The notes beneath the pieces are model-generated. The model saw only the letters and a list, made by a program, of their open reading frames with translations, was not told the origin of the DNA and ran no database searches. A stretch of 64,000 bases of DNA from Mytilus galloprovincialis (taxonomy: Eukaryota > Mollusca > Bivalvia > Mytilida > Mytilidae), in NCBI RefSeq assembly GCF_965363235.1, contig NC_134849.1:49546122-49610121 (forward strand), in the 5' to 3' direction. The position numbers and the translations under genes are program-made. Below, piece by piece: positions 48,627 through 58,378 of the stretch (its first letter is position 1; the number at the start of each line of letters is the position of its first letter).

Positions 48627-48649
48627 ATTTTATCAAGAGAAAAAAAAAA

Positions 48650-48701
48650 GCGCGTCTGACTCCAGATCAGAAGGTTGCGTGTTCGAATCACGTCGGGGTC
48701 A
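48650..48701 (+). pseudogene. tRNA-Trp fragment at the LINE 3' joint (unit 40)
   Basis: Only tRNA nucleotides 21-72 remain, starting GCGCGTCTGAC, directly after the LINE poly(A). The 5' acceptor strand, the first D-stem strand and the whole A box are gone; the anticodon arm, B box and T5 terminator remain. Without the A box it should not be transcribed as a tRNA. Confidence 0.95.
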
Positions 48702-49260
48702 TATGTATTTTTGATGCAATTTTCTAGAGATATTGAAAAGGTCTCACATTCAACGTTTACTTTGTGTCAATTGAAAGAAACTGATTGCAAACTGTGTGAG
48801 TGAAAGAGATACCTACTCAGTTGATGCCTGTTTCTCGTTCAAGTTACATGTCAGTGAAACACAAAGATTCTCACATACGTTATTCTTGCTTTGTATCTAA
48901 CAGTTTTCCTTCAATAACAATTTAATTTCAGACGGAAGATAGGAAAGCTAACGATTTTTATCAAAATCAAAGTATTTACTGGCAAATCACCGTTTTATCT
49001 CCCCGAAATTGTTAGGATTGATACTGAGAGTGTGTGCCTTTTTCTTCCTCTATGCATGATACCTTAACGATCTTCCTCACTCACCAGTTAAGCTGAATGA
49101 ACTCTGTCATATAACATCTGAATTCATTCAAAATGGTCGTTTTCAGGACAGAATCAATCTGTGGGTAACTTATCGATAACTTTGTTTCCTACTTGTCTTT
49201 GAGCGCGTTGAGTGAGCAGTGTGTGTGATTCATTACAAAAAGTGGATATCAAAAAGTCTG

Positions 49261-49342
49261 CGTCGTCGACAGGATTCGAACCTGTGCGGGGAGACCCCAA
49301 TAGATTTCTAGTCTATCGCCTTAACCACTCGGCCACGACGAC
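49261..49342 (-). tRNA. tRNA-Ser-AGA: tRNA-Ser (AGA), unit 40
   Basis: Same 82 nt as unit 1. It is the first whole tRNA after the LINE. Confidence 0.96.
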
Positions 49343-49751
49343 TTGATACATTCGTCCAAAATTAACTCCTTTATACTTAATACCAGATGCGACAACAACC
49401 TGTCGTAAGTACCACATCGTCATACGGAAGTCATCTGATAAGTTCTTAATTTTCCATTAGCAAGTCTGAATTAGGAAACTTAGCCTTTGTTAAATTATAG
49501 TAACTAGAGTTAAATTCGGCAAGTTTACAATTTTGGATTGTAGCCGCAGTCGATATTTTCAATATTCAAGTTTGTCTTGTACATTTTGTCTATAAATTAT
49601 CATGATTGATTCGCGTTGAATCGTATATTTTTCAAAAAGTAAGGAAAACACGATTTTATTTTTTTTACAGCCAAAGGGAGGGGTACAGGTTTAGTAGGAT
49701 CGATAATAACCTGAGCGTTATAGACTAAAAATTCCATTAGGTTGGAAGAAG

Positions 49752-49823
49752 GACTCCGTGGCGCAACGGTAGCGCGTCTGACTCCAGATCAGAAGGTTGC
49801 GTGTTCGAATCACGTCGGGGTCA
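49752..49823 (+). tRNA. tRNA-Trp-CCA: tRNA-Trp (CCA), unit 41
   Basis: Same 72 nt as unit 1. Confidence 0.96.
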
Positions 49824-50382
49824 TATGTATTTTTGATGCAATTTTCTAGAGATATTGAAAAGGTCTCACATTCAACGTTTACTTTGTGTCAATTGAAAGA
49901 AACTGATTGCAAACTGTGTGAGTGAAAGAGATACCTACTCAGTTGATGCCTGTTTCTCGTTCAAGTTACATGTCAGTGAAACACAAAGATTCTCACATAC
50001 GTTATTCTTACTTTGTATCTAACAGTTTTCCTTCAATAACAATTTAATTTCAGACGGAAGATAGGAAAGCTAACGATTTTTATCAAAATCAAAGTATTTA
50101 CTGGCAAATCACCGTTTTATCTCCCCGAAATTGTTAGGATTGATACTGAGAGTGTGTGCCTTTTTCTTCCTCTATGCATGATACCTTAACGATCTTCCTC
50201 AGTCACCAGTTAAGCTGAATGAACTCTGTCATATAATATCTGAATTCATTCAAAATGGTCGTTTTCAGGACAGAATCAATCTGTGGGTAACTTATCGATA
50301 ACTTTGTTTCCTACTTGTCTTTGAGCGCGTTGAGTGAGCAGTGTGTGTGATTCATTACAAAAAGTGGATATCAAAAAGTCTG

Positions 50383-50464
50383 CGTCGTCGACAGGATTCG
50401 AACCTGTGCGGGGAGACCCCAATAGATTTCTAGTCTATCGCCTTAACCACTCGGCCACGACGAC
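50383..50464 (-). tRNA. tRNA-Ser-AGA: tRNA-Ser (AGA), unit 41
   Basis: Same 82 nt as unit 1. Confidence 0.96.
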
Positions 50465-50872
50465 TTGATACATTCGTCCAAAATTAACTCCTTTATACTT
50501 AATACCAGATGCGACAACAACCTGTCGTAAGTACCACATCGTCATACGGAAGTCATCTGATAAGTTCTTAATTTTCCATTAGCAAGTCTGAATTAGGAAA
50601 CTTAGCCTTTGTTAAATTATAGTAACTAGAGTTAAATTCGGCAAGTTTACAATTTTGGATTGTAGCCGCAGTCGATATTTTCAATATTCAAGTTTGTCTT
50701 GTACATTTTGTCTATAAATTATCATGATTGATTCGCGTTGAATCGTATATTTTTCAAAAAGTAAGGAAAACACGATTTTATTTTTTTTACAGCCAAAGGG
50801 AGGGGTACAGGTTTAGTAGGATCGATAATAACCTGAGCGTTATAGACTAAAATTCCATTAGGTTGGAAGAAG

Positions 50873-50944
50873 GACTCCGTGGCGCAACGGTAGCGCGTCT
50901 GACTCCAGATCAGAAGGTTGCGTGTTCGAATCACGTCGGGGTCA
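50873..50944 (+). tRNA. tRNA-Trp-CCA: tRNA-Trp (CCA), unit 42
   Basis: Same 72 nt as unit 1. One A is missing about 20 bp upstream (GACTAAAATTCC). Confidence 0.96.
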
Positions 50945-51503
50945 TATGTATTTTTGATGCAATTTTCTAGAGATATTGAAAAGGTCTCACATTCAACGTT
51001 TACTTTGTGTCAATTGAAAGAAACTGATTGCAAACTGTGTGAGTGAAAGAGATACCTACTCAGTTGATGCCTGTTTCTCGTTCAAGTTACATGTCAGTGA
51101 AACACAAAGATTCTCACATACGTTATTCTTACTTTGTATCTAACAGTTTTCCTTCAATAACAATTTAATTTCAGACGGAAGATAGGAAAGCTGACGATTT
51201 TTATCAAAATCAAAGTATTTACTGGCAAATCACCGTTTTATCTCCCCGAAATTGTTAGGATTGATACTGAGAGTGTGTGCCTTTTTCTTCCTCTATGCAT
51301 GATACCTTAACGATCTTCCTCAGTCACCAGTTAAGCTGAATGAACTCTGTCATATAACATCTGAATTCATTCAAAATGGTCGTTTTCAGGACAGAATCAA
51401 TCTGTGGGTAACTTATCGATAACTTTGTTTCCTACTTGTCTTTGAGCGCGTTGAGTGAGCAGTGTGTATGATTCATTACAAAAAGTGGATATCAAAAAGT
51501 CTG

Positions 51504-51585
51504 CGTCGTCGACAGGATTCGAACCTGTGCGGGGAGACCCCAATAGATTTCTAGTCTATCGCCTTAACCACTCGGCCACGACGAC
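51504..51585 (-). tRNA. tRNA-Ser-AGA: tRNA-Ser (AGA), unit 42
   Basis: Same 82 nt as unit 1. Confidence 0.96.
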
Positions 51586-51994
51586 TTGATACATTCGTCC
51601 AAAATTAACTCCTTTATACTTAATACCAGATGCGACAACAACCTGTCGTAAGTGCCACATCGTCATACGGAAGTCATCTGATAAGTTCTTAATTTTCAAT
51701 TAGCAAGTCTGAATTAGGAAACTTAGCCTTTGTTAAATTATAGTAACTAGAGTTAAATTCGGCAAGTTTACAATTTTGGATTGTAGCCGCAGTCGATATT
51801 TTCAATATTCAAGTTTGTCTTGTACATTTTGTCTATAAATTATCATGATTGATTCGCGTTGAATCGTATATTTTTCAAAAAGTAAGGAAAACACGATTTT
51901 ATTTTTTTTACAGCCAAAGGGAGGGGTACAGGTTTAGTAGGATCGATAATAACCTGAGCGTTATAGACTAAAAATTCCATTAGGTTGGAAGAAG

Positions 51995-52066
51995 GACTCC
52001 GTGGCGCAACGGTAGCGCGTCTGACTCCAGATCAGAAGGTTGCGTGTTCGAATCACGTCGGGGTCA
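51995..52066 (+). tRNA. tRNA-Trp-CCA: tRNA-Trp (CCA), unit 43
   Basis: Same 72 nt as unit 1. The DNA transposon lies 466 bp downstream and separates it from its partner tRNA-Ser. Confidence 0.96.
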
Positions 52067-52532
52067 TATGTATTTTTGATGCAATTTTCTAGAGATATTG
52101 AAAAGGTCTCACATTCAACGTTTACTTTGTGTCAATTGAAAGAAACTGATTGCAAACTGTGTGAGTGAAAGAGATACCTACTCAGTTGATGCCTGTTTCT
52201 CGTTCAAGTTACATGTCAGTGAAACACAAAGATTCTCACATACGTTATTCTTACTTTGTATCTAACAGTTTTCCTTCAATAACAATTTAATTTCAGACGG
52301 AAGATAGGAAAGCTGACGATTTTTATCAAAATCAAAGTATTTACTGGCAAATCACCGTTTTATCTCCCCGAAATTGTTAGGATTGATACTGAGAGTGTGT
52401 GCCTTTTTCTTCCTCTATGCATGATACCTTAACGATCTTCCTCAGTCACCAGTTAAGCTGAATGAACTCTGTCATATAACATCTGAATTCATTCAAAATG
52501 GTCGTTTTCAGGACAGAATCAATCTGTGGGTA

Positions 52533-52680
52533 CACTGAAAATCTAAATTAGTCACGATGACTATTCAGTTAGTCAAATATCAGCCGAAAGGTAGTCAAAA
52601 GCATATATGACTACCCATCAAGTCATTATGACTACCTGCATGGTCAATTGACTATGTTAGTGGTCACAGCACCACGTGGT
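52533..52680. repeat. Left arm of the DNA transposon: TIR and GTCA/TGAC subterminal repeats
   Basis: The 21-bp TIR is followed by closely spaced words such as TTAGTCAC, GATGACTA, GTAGTCAA, ATGACTAC and AAGTCATTATGACTAC. Many form small palindromes of the type GTCA-N-TGAC. Such clusters are common next to the ends of elements whose transposase binds several sites. Confidence 0.8.
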
Positions 52681-53064
52681 GTAGAGTATCGGTTTTCACG
52701 CGCACTCTTTCGCGTTCCCTTTGTTCCATAGATTGTGTAGATGTAAACAAACCAGAAGGCACGGAAACTGTTATTTTGTCAAATAAACCAATTGTTTAAA
52801 GTAAGTATGATGTATATTTGTTTTAATTCTAACTTACAAAAATTGAATTTAAGAAAAAGAAGTGCATAAATAAAAGTAATATCGGCACATGTGAACTTAA
52901 CGACAATAAAAAGGGGGGATATGTATACGGGATATCAATTTTGATACACATACAACGTATTGTCGATTGAAAAGAGTATTTAGCGATATCTTTTTTTCAC
53001 CTGAGCAAAAACTGTTAAGAATAAACACTGCAATCGATATTCACAACAATGAATTAAAAACTCA

Positions 53065-53583
53065 GGGTGGCTGTCAAGATCCTGGTGCTTACATTACAAT
53101 GCTTTGATATAGGATGGGTGGCTGTCAAGATCCTGGTGCTTACATTACAATGCTTTGATATAGGATGGGTGGCTGTCAAGATCCTGGTGCTTACATTACA
53201 ATGGTGTGTTATAAGATGGGTGGCTGTCAAGATCCTGGTGCTTATATTACAATGTTGTGTTATAAGATGGGTGGCTGTCAAGATCCCGGTGCTTATATCA
53301 CAATGTTGTGGTATAAGATGGTGGCTGGCAAGATCCCGGTGCTTACATTACAATGTTGTGGTATAAGATGGGTGGCTGGCAAGATTCCGGTGCTTACATT
53401 ACAATGTTGTGGTATAAGATGGGTGGCTGGCAAGATCCCGGTGCTTACATTACAATGTTGTGGTATAAGATTGGTGGCTGTCAAGATTCTGGTGCTTACA
53501 TTAAAATGTTGTGGTATAAGATGGGTTGCTGTCAAGATCCCGGTGCTTACATTACAAATTACATTACAAATAAATGGTATAAG
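53065..53583. repeat. 51-bp minisatellite inside the DNA transposon
   Basis: About ten copies of a 51-bp unit built on GGTGGCTGTCAAGATCC, TGGTGCTTACATTACAATG and a TATAAGATG end. Starts are near 53065, 53116, 53167, 53218, 53269, 53320, 53370, 53421, 53472 and 53523; one copy is 50 bp. Because 51 is a multiple of three, several frames stay open through it on both strands. These are by-products of the period, not genes. Confidence 0.93.
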
Positions 53584-53875
53584 ATCAAAGATTTTAAAAT
53601 TTGTGTTTTCTTTAAACTTTTAACATGACTGATATACTTGTTTATTGTTATAATTAAGCTTCTAAAATGATACAATTATATTTTTCAGCAAATGAAGACA
53701 TTGCTATTTGTATGAACATAGCTGAGAGATTTTTTACCATAGAGAATACCACACTGACACATGTAGAGTTGATACCGAAAAAATATCTGAAATAAACACT
53801 TCAAATTAACAATGAGTTTATAATAAATTTATTTTCTTTATTTGATTTTTAGACTTAAATATATGTCACTGAGTA

Positions 53876-54097
53876 ATGGTTACACATGGAAACTTAAGAC
53901 ATAAGAAGGTTTTGAACATTGAGCACTTTGTGGTCCTATACTATATTGTCATTGTTAGTATTGCTGCTGTGGTATTTTTAATGATATTATATTCCAGACG
54001 TATTTGTCAATCATATGGAAGAGAAACAACAAAAAATAGAATAAGAGAAGAAATGAACCATAACAGAACGAAACAGAATGAAACGCACAAAAATTAA
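53876..54097 (+). CDS. Uncertain 73-residue frame with one membrane segment, inside the DNA transposon
   Basis: This frame starts at an ATG and contains a hydrophobic stretch at residues 18-42 (FVVLYYIVIVSIAAVVFLMI and on), followed by a polar, basic tail (RREE, NRTK type). I do not recognise it. A pyrimidine-rich acceptor-like TTTTAG lies about 25 bp upstream and a donor-like AAAGTAAGTATG lies at 52798-52809, so it could be an exon of a captured gene. It could equally be a chance frame in AT-rich DNA. Confidence 0.2.
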   Translation: MVTHGNLRHKKVLNIEHFVVLYYIVIVSIAAVVFLMILYSRRICQSYGRETTKNRIREEMNHNRTKQNETHKN

Positions 54098-54130
54098 ATG
54101 GTAGAACAAATAACACAACACAAATTAAAA

Positions 54131-54468
54131 TAACAGTCTAACAGTCGTGACTATTCACAGTAATCATGTTGACTAACCAACATGGTCACTTCCGACTATT
54201 TCAATCAGTCATATGGACTGCATTCAATTGTCAAACTGACAAATGTGCATAGTCAATTGAACAATCCAATTCGTCATAACGAGTATGACATATAGTCATT
54301 TTGACTTCCTAACATCGTCATAATGACCACCCTACTCAGTCAAATGTGACTAACCATCTGGTCAAACGACTAAGAGCATAGTCAAAATGATTAAAGTGCA
54401 TTGTCATCTAGAGGACAGTCAAAATGACTAATTAAATTGGTCAAATTGACTAATTTAGATTTTCAGTG
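54131..54468. repeat. Right arm of the DNA transposon: subterminal repeats and TIR
   Basis: This arm is longer than the left one, with twenty or more GTCA/TGAC words (for example GTCATAATGAC, GTCAAATGTGAC, GTCAAAATGAC), ending in the TIR complement at 54448-54468. The two arms are not copies of each other beyond the TIR; they share word content only. Confidence 0.8.
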
Positions 54469-54563
54469 TAACTTATCGATAACTTTGTTTCCTACTTGTC
54501 TTTGAGCGCGTTGAGTGAGCAGTGTGTGTGATTCATTACAAAAAGTGGATATCAAAAAGTCTG

Positions 54564-54645
54564 CGTCGTCGACAGGATTCGAACCTATGCGGGGAGACCC
54601 CAATAGATTTCTAGTCTATCGCCTTAACCACTCGGCCACGACGAC
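54564..54645 (-). tRNA. tRNA-Ser-AGA: tRNA-Ser (AGA), unit 43, T-stem variant
   Basis: 82 nt with one change from the common copy: plus-strand CCTATGCGG for CCTGTGCGG. In the RNA this turns a G-C pair of the T-stem into G-U, so the fold and probably function are kept. Its change lies within or next to the B box. Confidence 0.93.
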
Positions 54646-55053
54646 TTGATACATTCGTCCAAAATTAACTCCTTTATTCTTAATACCAGATGCGACAACA
54701 ACCTGTCGTATGTGCCACATCGTCATACGGAAGTCATCTGATAAGTTCTTAATTTTCCATTAGCAAGTCTGAATTAGGAAACTTAGCCTTTGTTAAATTA
54801 TAGTAACTAGAGTTAAATTCGGCAAGTTTACAATTTTGGATTGTAGCCGCAGTCGATATTTTCAATATTCAAGTTTGTCTTGTACATTTTGTCTATAAAT
54901 TATCATGATTGATTCGCGTTGAATCGTATATTTTACAAAAAGTAAGGAAAACACGATTTTATTTTTTTACAGCCAAAGGGAGGGGTACAGGTTTAGTAGG
55001 ATCGATAATAACCTGAGCGTTATAGACTAAAAATTCCATTAGGTTGGAAGAAG

Positions 55054-55125
55054 GACTCCGTGGCGCAACGGTAGCGCGTCTGACTCCAGATCAGAAGGTT
55101 GCGTGTTCGAATCACGTCGGGGTCA
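55054..55125 (+). tRNA. tRNA-Trp-CCA: tRNA-Trp (CCA), unit 44
   Basis: Same 72 nt as unit 1. Confidence 0.96.
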
Positions 55126-55690
55126 TATGTATTTTTGATGCAATTTTCTAGAGATATTGAAAAGGTCTCACATTCAACGTTTACTTTGTGTCAATTGAAA
55201 GAAACTGATTGCAAACTGTGTGAGTGAAAGAGATACCTACTCAGTTGATGCCTGTTTCTCGTTCAAGTTACATGTCAGTGAAACACAAAGATTCTCACGT
55301 ACGTTATTCTTACTTTGTATCTAACAGTTTTCCTTCAATAACAATTTAATTTCAGACGGAAGATAGGAAAGCTAACGATTTTTATCAATATCAAAATCAA
55401 AGTATTTACTGGCAAATCACCGTTTTATCTCCCCGAAATTGTTAGGATTGATACTGAGAGTGTGCGCCTTTTTCTTCCTCTATGCATGATACCTTAACGA
55501 TCTTCCTCAGTCACCAGTTAAGCTGAATGAACTCTGTCATATAACATCTGAATTCATTCAAAATGGTCGTTTTCAGGACAGAATCAATCTGTGGGTAACT
55601 TATCGATAACTTTGTTTCCTACTTGTCTTTGAGCGCGTTGAGTGAGCAGTGTGTGTGATTCATTACAAAAAGTGGATATCAAAAAGTCTG

Positions 55691-55772
55691 CGTCGTCGAC
55701 AGGATTCGAACCTATGCGGGGAGACCCCAATAGATTTCTAGTCTATCGCCTTAACCACTCGGCCACGACGAC
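55691..55772 (-). tRNA. tRNA-Ser-AGA: tRNA-Ser (AGA), unit 44, T-stem variant
   Basis: Same G-U T-stem variant as unit 43. The 6-bp insertion of this unit is in the spacer, not in the gene. Confidence 0.93.
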
Positions 55773-56180
55773 TTGATACATTCGTCCAAAATTAACTCCT
55801 TTATTCTTAATACCAGATGCGACAACAACCTGTCGTATGTGCCACATCGTCATACGGAAGTCATCTGATAAGTTCTTAATTTTCCATTAGCAAGTCTGAA
55901 TTAGGAAACTTAGCCTTTGTTAAATTATAGTAACTAGAGTTAAATTCGGCAAGTTTACAATTTTGGATTGTAGCCGCAGTCGATATTTTCAATATTCAAG
56001 TTTGTCTTGTACATTTTGTCTATAAATTATCATGATTGATTCGCGTTGAATCGTATATTTTACAAAAAGTAAGGAAAACACGATTTTATTTTTTTACAGC
56101 CAAAGGGAGGGGTACAGGTTTAGTAGGATCGATAATAACCTGAGCGTTATAGACTAAAAATTCCATTAGGTTGAAAGAAG

Positions 56181-56252
56181 GACTCCGTGGCGCAACGGTA
56201 GCGCGTCTGACTCCAGATCAGAAGGTTGCGTGTTCGAATCACGTCGGGGTCA
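56181..56252 (+). tRNA. tRNA-Trp-CCA: tRNA-Trp (CCA), unit 45
   Basis: Gene body as in unit 1. The 5' flank has a private change (GGTTGAAAGAAG). Confidence 0.96.
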
Positions 56253-56811
56253 TATGTATTTTTGATGCAATTTTCTAGAGATATTGAAAAGGTCTCACAT
56301 TCAACGTTTACTTTGTGTCAATTGAAAGAAACTGATTGCAAACTGTGTGAGTGAAAGAGATACCTACTCAGTTGATGCCTGTTTCTCGTTCAAGTTACAT
56401 GTCAGTGAAACACAAAGATTCTCACGTACGTTATTCTTACTTTGTATCTAACAGTTTTCCTTCAATAACAATTTAATTTCAGACGGAAGATAGGAAAGCT
56501 AACGATTTTTATCAAAATCAAAGTATTTACTGGCAAATCACCGTTTTATCTCCCCGAAATTGTTAGGATTGATACTGAGAGTGTGCGCCTTTTTCTTCCT
56601 CTATGCATGATACCTTAACGATCTTCCTCAGTCACCAGTTAAGCTGAATGAACTCTGTCATATAACATCTGAATTCATTCAAAATGGTCGTTTTCAGGAC
56701 AGAATCAATCTGTGGGTAACTTATCGATAACTTTGTTTCCTACTTGTCTTTGAGCGCGTTGAGTGAGCAGTGTGTGTGATTCATTACAAAAAGTGGATAT
56801 CAAAAAGTCTG

Positions 56812-56893
56812 CGTCGTCGACAGGATTCGAACCTGTGCGGGGAGACCCCAATAGATTTCTAGTCTATCGCCTTAACCACTCGGCCACGACGAC
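56812..56893 (-). tRNA. tRNA-Ser-AGA: tRNA-Ser (AGA), unit 45
   Basis: Common 82-nt sequence, without the T-stem change of units 43 and 44. Confidence 0.96.
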
Positions 56894-57301
56894 TTGATAC
56901 ATTCGTCCAAAATTAACTCCTTTATTCTTAATACCAGATGCGACAACAACCTGTCGTATGTGCCACATCGTCATACGGAAGTCATCTGATAAGTTCTTAA
57001 TTTTCCATTAGCAAGTCTGAATTAGGAAACTTAGCCTTTGTTAAATTATAGTAACTAGAGTTAAATTCGGCAAGTTTACAATTTTGGATTGTAGCCGCAG
57101 TCGATATTTTCAATATTCAAGTTTGTCTTGAACATTTTGTCTATAAATTATCATGATTGATTCGCGTTGAATCGTATATTTTACAAAAAGTAAGGAAAAC
57201 ACGATTTTATTTTTTTACAGCCAAAGGGAGGGGTACAGGTTTAGTAGGATCGATAATAACCTGAGCGTTATAGACTAAAAATTCCATTAGGTTGGAAGAA
57301 G

Positions 57302-57373
57302 GACTCCGTGGCGCAACGGTAGCGCGTCTGACTCCAGATCAGAAGGTTGCGTGTTCGAATCACGTCGGGGTCA
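57302..57373 (+). tRNA. tRNA-Trp-CCA: tRNA-Trp (CCA), unit 46
   Basis: Same 72 nt as unit 1. It is the last tRNA-Trp of the array. Confidence 0.96.
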
Positions 57374-57932
57374 TATGTATTTTTGATGCAATTTTCTAGA
57401 GATATTGAAAAGTTCTCACATTCAACGTTTACTTTGTGTCAATTGAAAGAAACTGATTGCAAACTGTGTGAGTGAAAGAGATACCTACTCAGTTGATGCC
57501 TGTTTCTCGTTCAAGTTACATGTCAGTGAAACACAAAGATTCTCACATACGTTATTCTTACTTTGTATCTAACAGTGTTCCTTCAATAACAATTTAATTT
57601 CAGACGGAAGATAGGAAAGCTAACGATTTTTATCAAAATCAAAGTATTTACTGGCAAATCACCGTTTTATCTCCCCGAAATTGTTAGGATTGATACTGAG
57701 AGTGTGTGCCTTTTTCTTCCTCTATGCTTGATACCTTAACGATCTTCCTCAGTCACCAGTTAAGCTGAATGAACTCTGTCATATAACATCTGAATTCATT
57801 CAAAATGGTCGTTTTCAGGACAGAATCAATCTGTGGGTAACTTATCGATAACTTTGTTTCCTACTTGTCTTTGAGCGCGTTGAGTGAGCAGTGTGTGTGA
57901 TTCATTACAAAAAGTGGATATCAAAAAGTCTG

Positions 57933-58014
57933 CGTCGTCGACAGGATTCGAACCTGTGCGGGGAGACCCCAATAGATTTCTAGTCTATCGCCTTAACCAC
58001 TCGGCCACGACGAC
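57933..58014 (-). tRNA. tRNA-Ser-AGA: tRNA-Ser (AGA), unit 46
   Basis: Common 82-nt sequence, with a private flank change (CTTGATACCTTCG). It is the last tRNA of the array, 357 bp before the array edge. Confidence 0.96.
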
Positions 58015-58378
58015 TTGATACCTTCGTCCAAAATTAACTCCTTTATACTTAATACCAGATGCGACAACAACCTGTCGTAAGTGCCACATCGTCATACGGA
58101 AGTCATCTGATAAGTTCTTAATTTTCCATTAGCAAGTCTGAATTAGGAAACTTAGCCTTTGTTAAATTATAGTAACTAGAGTTAAATTCGGCAAGTTTAC
58201 AATTTTGGATTGTAGCCGCAGTCGATATTTTCAATATTCAAGTTTGTCTTGTACATTTTGTCTATAAATTATCATGATTGATTCGCGTTGAATCGTATAT
58301 TTTTCAAAAAGTAAGGAAAACACGATTTTATTTTTTTACAGCCAAAGGGAGGGGTACAGGTTTAGTAGGATCGATAAT

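Larger units (their letters stand above)
42753..48649 (+). mobile_element. Full-length L1/Tx1-type LINE inserted in a tRNA-Trp gene
   Basis: The element is 5897 bp: a 195-bp 5' leader starting GGGACTTCCGG, ORF1 (42948-44579), ORF2 (44582-48487), a 3' UTR with AATAAA at 48621 and a run of ten A. Both frames are open throughout, so the copy may be young and possibly able to move. Domain order (zinc-knuckle ORF1; APE endonuclease, reverse transcriptase and C-terminal CX2CX8HX4C in ORF2; no RNase H) and the RT text (FRPISLLNVDYKILAR, LDQEKAFDR) fit the Tx1 group of the L1 superfamily. The left neighbour is unit nt 983 and the right neighbour is unit nt 72, so about 210 bp of array (the end of one unit plus the first 71 bp of the next) is missing and no target-site duplication is seen. 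The right joint falls in the D-loop of tRNA-Trp. Group placement is by eye. Confidence 0.95.
48650..52532. repeat. tRNA array segment 2 (units 40-43, first part)
   Basis: The array resumes at unit nt 72, inside tRNA-Trp, directly after the LINE poly(A). Further unit starts are 49701, 50823 and 51944. Unit 42 is 1121 bp because one A is missing before its tRNA-Trp. Unit 43 is cut at 52532, inside the spacer between its two tRNA genes, by a DNA transposon. Units 39-41 share a G-to-A change in the middle spacer (GCTAACG for GCTGACG), which links the arrays on both sides of the LINE. Confidence 0.97.
52533..54468. mobile_element. Non-autonomous DNA transposon with TA duplication
   Basis: The element is 1936 bp, inserted in the middle spacer of unit 43. 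Its ends are perfect 21-bp inverted repeats beginning CACTGAAAATCTAAATTAGT, and it is flanked by TA at 52531-52532 and 54469-54470. Removing the element and one TA restores the array text GGGTAACTTATCG, which proves the insertion. Both arms are crowded with GTCA and TGAC words in either orientation, likely transposase sites. No transposase is encoded. The CACTG ends with subterminal repeats recall animal CACTA/EnSpm elements, while the TA duplication recalls Tc1/mariner; I cannot decide between them. Confidence 0.93.
54469..58378. repeat. tRNA array segment 3 and right edge (rest of unit 43, units 44-46)
   Basis: Unit starts are 55003, 56130 and 57251, and the last recognisable array bases are CGATAAT at 58372-58378. 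Unit 44 is 1127 bp because of a 6-bp insertion (ATCAATATCAAAATC). All four units have T7 instead of T8 in the ATTTTATTTTTTTTAC tract. Units 43-45 share several changes (TTTATTCTT, TATGTGCC, TTTTACAAAAAG), while unit 46 is nearer the consensus. Extra divergence near an array edge is expected if homogenisation is weaker there. Confidence 0.96.

Noticed and set aside
50722-50934. Minus-strand 70-residue frame across a unit boundary
   Set aside because: It exists only because unit 42 has a 1-bp loss, and it runs through tRNA-Trp; no other unit has it.
53054-53628. Several repetitive frames on both strands at 53054-53628
   Set aside because: They follow the 51-bp minisatellite, whose period is a multiple of three. 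Repetition of a peptide is a by-product.
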